Of a stretch of DNA of 33,604 nt, positions 31,507 to 33,604 are shown in pieces (positions within the stretch are counted from its first letter, which is position 1; the number at the start of each line of letters is the position of its first letter). The notes under the pieces were generated by a model. The model saw only the letters and a program-made list of their open reading frames with translations. It was not told the origin of the DNA and did no database searches. The stretch is from Burkholderiales bacterium (GTDB taxonomy: Bacteria; Pseudomonadota; Gammaproteobacteria; Burkholderiales; Burkholderiaceae_D). The position numbers and the translations under genes are program-made. The stretch covers positions 1-33,604 of the forward strand of contig CANGAW010000035.1 in the NCBI GenBank assembly GCA_947451925.1. The letters are read 5' to 3'.

Positions 31507-32697
31507 ATGCGCTTTAACCGACTCAGTGATTTGATCCAGCAGGACCAGTTGCGTGGCAAGCGCGTCTTTATTCGCGCCGACATGAACGTGCCGCAAGACG
31601 ACGCTGGCCACATCACCGAAGACACCCGTATCCGGGCATCTGTTCCGGCGATTGAAGCCGCACTGGCCGCGGGCGCTGCGGTCATGGTGACCTCGCATCT
31701 GGGTCGCCCAGTTGAGGGCACATTGACGGCGGCTGATTCATTGGCACCGATTGCTGCGCGTTTGTCCGAGCTGCTCGGCAAGCCGGTCCCACTGATAGCA
31801 AACTGGGTCGATGGGGTGCAGGTCGCAGCGGGTCAGGTGGTGTTGCTGGAAAATTGCCGCGTCAATATCGGCGAGAAAAAAAATAATGACGAGCTGGCCA
31901 AAAAAATGGCCGCGCTCTGTGATGTCTATGTCAACGACGCGTTCGGCACTGCCCACCGCGCCGAAGCCACTACGCACGGTATCGCCAAATACGCGCCGGT
32001 TGCCTGCGCCGGTCCTTTGCTGGCGGCCGAACTCGATGCGCTGGGCAAGGCGCTGGGCCAGCCGGCCCGCCCGCTGGCGGCGATTGTCGCTGGTTCCAAA
32101 GTGTCCACCAAACTGACCATTCTAAAATCTCTGGCGGCCAAGGTTGACCGCCTGATCGTCGGCGGCGGCATTGCCAACACTTTCATGCTGGCTGCCGGTC
32201 TGCCGATTGGCAAATCACTGGCTGAGCCTGATCTGGTCAACGAAGCCCGCGCCATTATCGACATGATGGCCGCGCGCGGCGCAAGCGTGCCGATTCCGAC
32301 TGACGTGGTTTGTGCCAAAGAGTTTTCACCAACAGCAGTAGCGACCGTGAAGGACGCCCGCGATGTGGCTGCTGACGATCTGATTCTAGATATCGGCCCG
32401 CAAACAGCAGCACTGCTGGCTGCGCAAGTGCTGGACGCCGGCACCATTGTCTGGAACGGTCCGGTTGGCGTATTTGAATTCGATCAGTTTGGTAATGGCA
32501 CCAAAACGCTGGCACTGGCGATTGCCCAGTCCAGGGGCTTTTCGATTGCTGGCGGTGGCGACACGCTGGCCGCGATTGCCAAATACCAGATCACTGCCGA
32601 TGTGGATTACATCTCCACCGGCGGTGGCGCCTTCCTGGAATTTCTCGAAGGCCGCACTTTGCCTGCGGTCGACATCCTGCAACAAAGAGCCAGTTAA
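31507..32697 (+). CDS. pgk: Phosphoglycerate kinase
   Basis: A 396-residue glycolytic enzyme that transfers phosphate from 1,3-bisphosphoglycerate to ADP. Signature blocks: [11 protein letters not shown] near residue 21, [18 protein letters not shown], the nucleotide-site [16 protein letters not shown] and the C-terminal GGGDTLAAI with [13 protein letters not shown]. The length is standard. It is followed after 27 bases by pyk, so the two glycolysis genes probably form one unit. Confidence 0.97.
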   Translation: MRFNRLSDLIQQDQLRGKRVFIRADMNVPQDDAGHITEDTRIRASVPAIEAALAAGAAVMVTSHLGRPVEGTLTAADSLAPIAARLSELLGKPVPLIANWVDGVQVAAGQVVLLENCRVNIGEKKNNDELAKKMAALCDVYVNDAFGTAHRAEATTHGIAKYAPVACAGPLLAAELDALGKALGQPARPLAAIVAGSKVSTKLTILKSLAAKVDRLIVGGGIANTFMLAAGLPIGKSLAEPDLVNEARAIIDMMAARGASVPIPTDVVCAKEFSPTAVATVKDARDVAADDLILDIGPQTAALLAAQVLDAGTIVWNGPVGVFEFDQFGNGTKTLALAIAQSRGFSIAGGGDTLAAIAKYQITADVDYISTGGGAFLEFLEGRTLPAVDILQQRAS

Positions 32698-32724
32698 TTT
32701 TTTGTTCCCATCCCGCAGATTGCC

Positions 32725-33604
32725 ATGAACCAGAGAGCCACCAAGATTGTCGCCACCATTGGCCCTGCTTCCAGTAGCCGCGAGGTGTTGCAGCAGATGA
32801 TAGAGGCGGGCGTCAATGTGGTGCGCCTGAATTTTTCCCATGGCAAAGCGGAAGATCATGTAGCGCGTGCGGCGCTGGTGCGCGAAGTGGCGGCGGCTTG
32901 TGGTCGCGAGATTGCAATCATGGCCGACTTGCAAGGCCCGAAGATCCGCGTGGGCAAATTCAGGAACGGCAAAACTGAACTGGTCAAAGGCGCGCCGTTT
33001 ATTCTCGACGCTAATTGCGAGCTGGGTGACGATGATCAGGTCGGGCTTGACTACAAGGCACTGCCGGCAGACTTAAGGCCCGCCGATGTGCTGTTGTTAA
33101 ACGACGGCCTGATTGTGCTGGTGGTGGACCGCATCGTTAGCAACCAGATTTTTACCACCGTCAAAATCGGTGGTGAGCTGTCCAACAACAAAGGCATTAA
33201 CCGTCAGGGCGGTGGTTTGTCTGCACCTGCGCTGACCGCCAAGGACATGCAGGACATTCAGACGGCGATGCTGTTTGACGCGGACTACATTGCGGTCTCG
33301 TTTCCGAAAAATGCGACCGATATGATGATGGCGCGCCAGCTGGCCACCATTGCCGGTCAGGCCAACGGTCACAAGCCGCTGATGATTGCCAAGATCGAGC
33401 GCGCCGAAGCGATTCCGGTATTGCAGGAAATTCTCGATGCCTCCGACGGCATCATGGTCGCGCGTGGCGACCTGGCCGTTGAGGTTGGCAATGCGGCGGT
33501 GCCGGCTTTGCAAAAGCGCATGATCCGCATGGCCAGAGCCAGTAATAAGCTCGTCATCACTGCCACGCAGATGATGGAGTCGATGATTGTCAACGCTGTG
33601 CCGA
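32725..33604 (+). CDS. pyk: Pyruvate kinase, cut by the window end
   Basis: An open frame from the ATG at 32725 to the last base, about 293 codons. It begins MNQRATKIVATIGPASSS, with VVRLNFSHG, MADLQGPKIRVG and the NDGLI block. The catalytic Lys lies in MIAKIERAEA, followed by IMVARGDLAVEVG and the ATQMMESM loop. These are diagnostic of pyruvate kinase, which makes pyruvate and ATP from phosphoenolpyruvate. The C-terminal regulatory domain lies beyond the window. Confidence 0.96.
   Translation, partial: MNQRATKIVATIGPASSSREVLQQMIEAGVNVVRLNFSHGKAEDHVARAALVREVAAACGREIAIMADLQGPKIRVGKFRNGKTELVKGAPFILDANCELGDDDQVGLDYKALPADLRPADVLLLNDGLIVLVVDRIVSNQIFTTVKIGGELSNNKGINRQGGGLSAPALTAKDMQDIQTAMLFDADYIAVSFPKNATDMMMARQLATIAGQANGHKPLMIAKIERAEAIPVLQEILDASDGIMVARGDLAVEVGNAAVPALQKRMIRMARASNKLVITATQMMESMIVNAVP

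Noticed and set aside
30706..31698. A 330-codon minus-strand frame across azlC, azlD and pgk
   Set aside because: It crosses three well-identified plus-strand genes and consists of low-complexity Arg/Gln/Ser-rich sequence. It is a shadow.
1..33604. CRISPR arrays, tRNA or rRNA genes
   Set aside because: I saw no regularly spaced repeats of CRISPR type and no tRNA or rRNA signatures. The island uses moaC, not a tRNA gene, as its target.

Overview
The window looks like the chromosome of a betaproteobacterium, most likely Burkholderiales and perhaps close to Oxalobacteraceae. This rests on protein resemblance and on the housekeeping order ilvE - zf-CHCC - NTF2-like - yheT, azlCD, pgk, pyk; I could not test it by a search. 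Most of the sequence is moderately GC-rich coding DNA. An AT-rich accessory stretch lies at about 16.4-24.8 kb.

Left part (1-10.4 kb). A minus-strand pair (adhesin-E-like secreted protein, SUMF1-type secreted protein) is followed by a 750-base gap holding an orphan hairpin/terminator. Next come a PQQ alcohol dehydrogenase with lanthanide-type active-site acids and its small cytochrome c. Two small secreted proteins on the minus strand follow. A plus-strand catabolic-looking group comes next: beta-keto acid cleavage enzyme, di-heme cytochrome of the DUF1111 type, mandelate-racemase-like enzyme and EthD-domain protein.

Middle (10-16.3 kb). A magnesium-type P-ATPase, an outer-membrane barrel protein with a probable start-region frameshift, a PAP2-like membrane protein whose 3' end runs into a decayed mgtA fragment, and a PmtA-like methyltransferase with an early amber codon. 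After these come short remnants of an integrase and of a PIN-domain toxin. This area shows repeated rearrangement.

Genomic island (about 16.28-24.9 kb). A 96-bp direct repeat (94/96 identical by eye) of the moaC 3' end marks both ends. A tyrosine recombinase sits beside intact moaC, and paired TTAGG motifs 11 bp apart lie just inside each end. The island carries int, orf175, primase and helicase genes, an iteron-like repeat plus palindrome that may be an origin, an HGGxSTG protein and an XRE regulator. Its cargo is a minus-strand operon that I read as a graspetide (ATP-grasp-modified RiPP) cluster. That operon holds a 58-residue precursor missing from ordinary ORF lists, an ATP-grasp ligase behind a terminator-like hairpin, an SbmA/BacA-like transporter without an ATPase domain, a CxC protein and a cysteine-rich lipoprotein with two CX3C motifs. 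This cluster is the most interesting content of the window.

Right part (24.8-33.6 kb). Core genome: moaC, a BepA-like M48 protease, a conserved unknown protein, the ilvE-zf-CHCC-NTF2-yheT operon, the branched-chain amino-acid exporter azlCD, pgk, and pyk cut by the window end.
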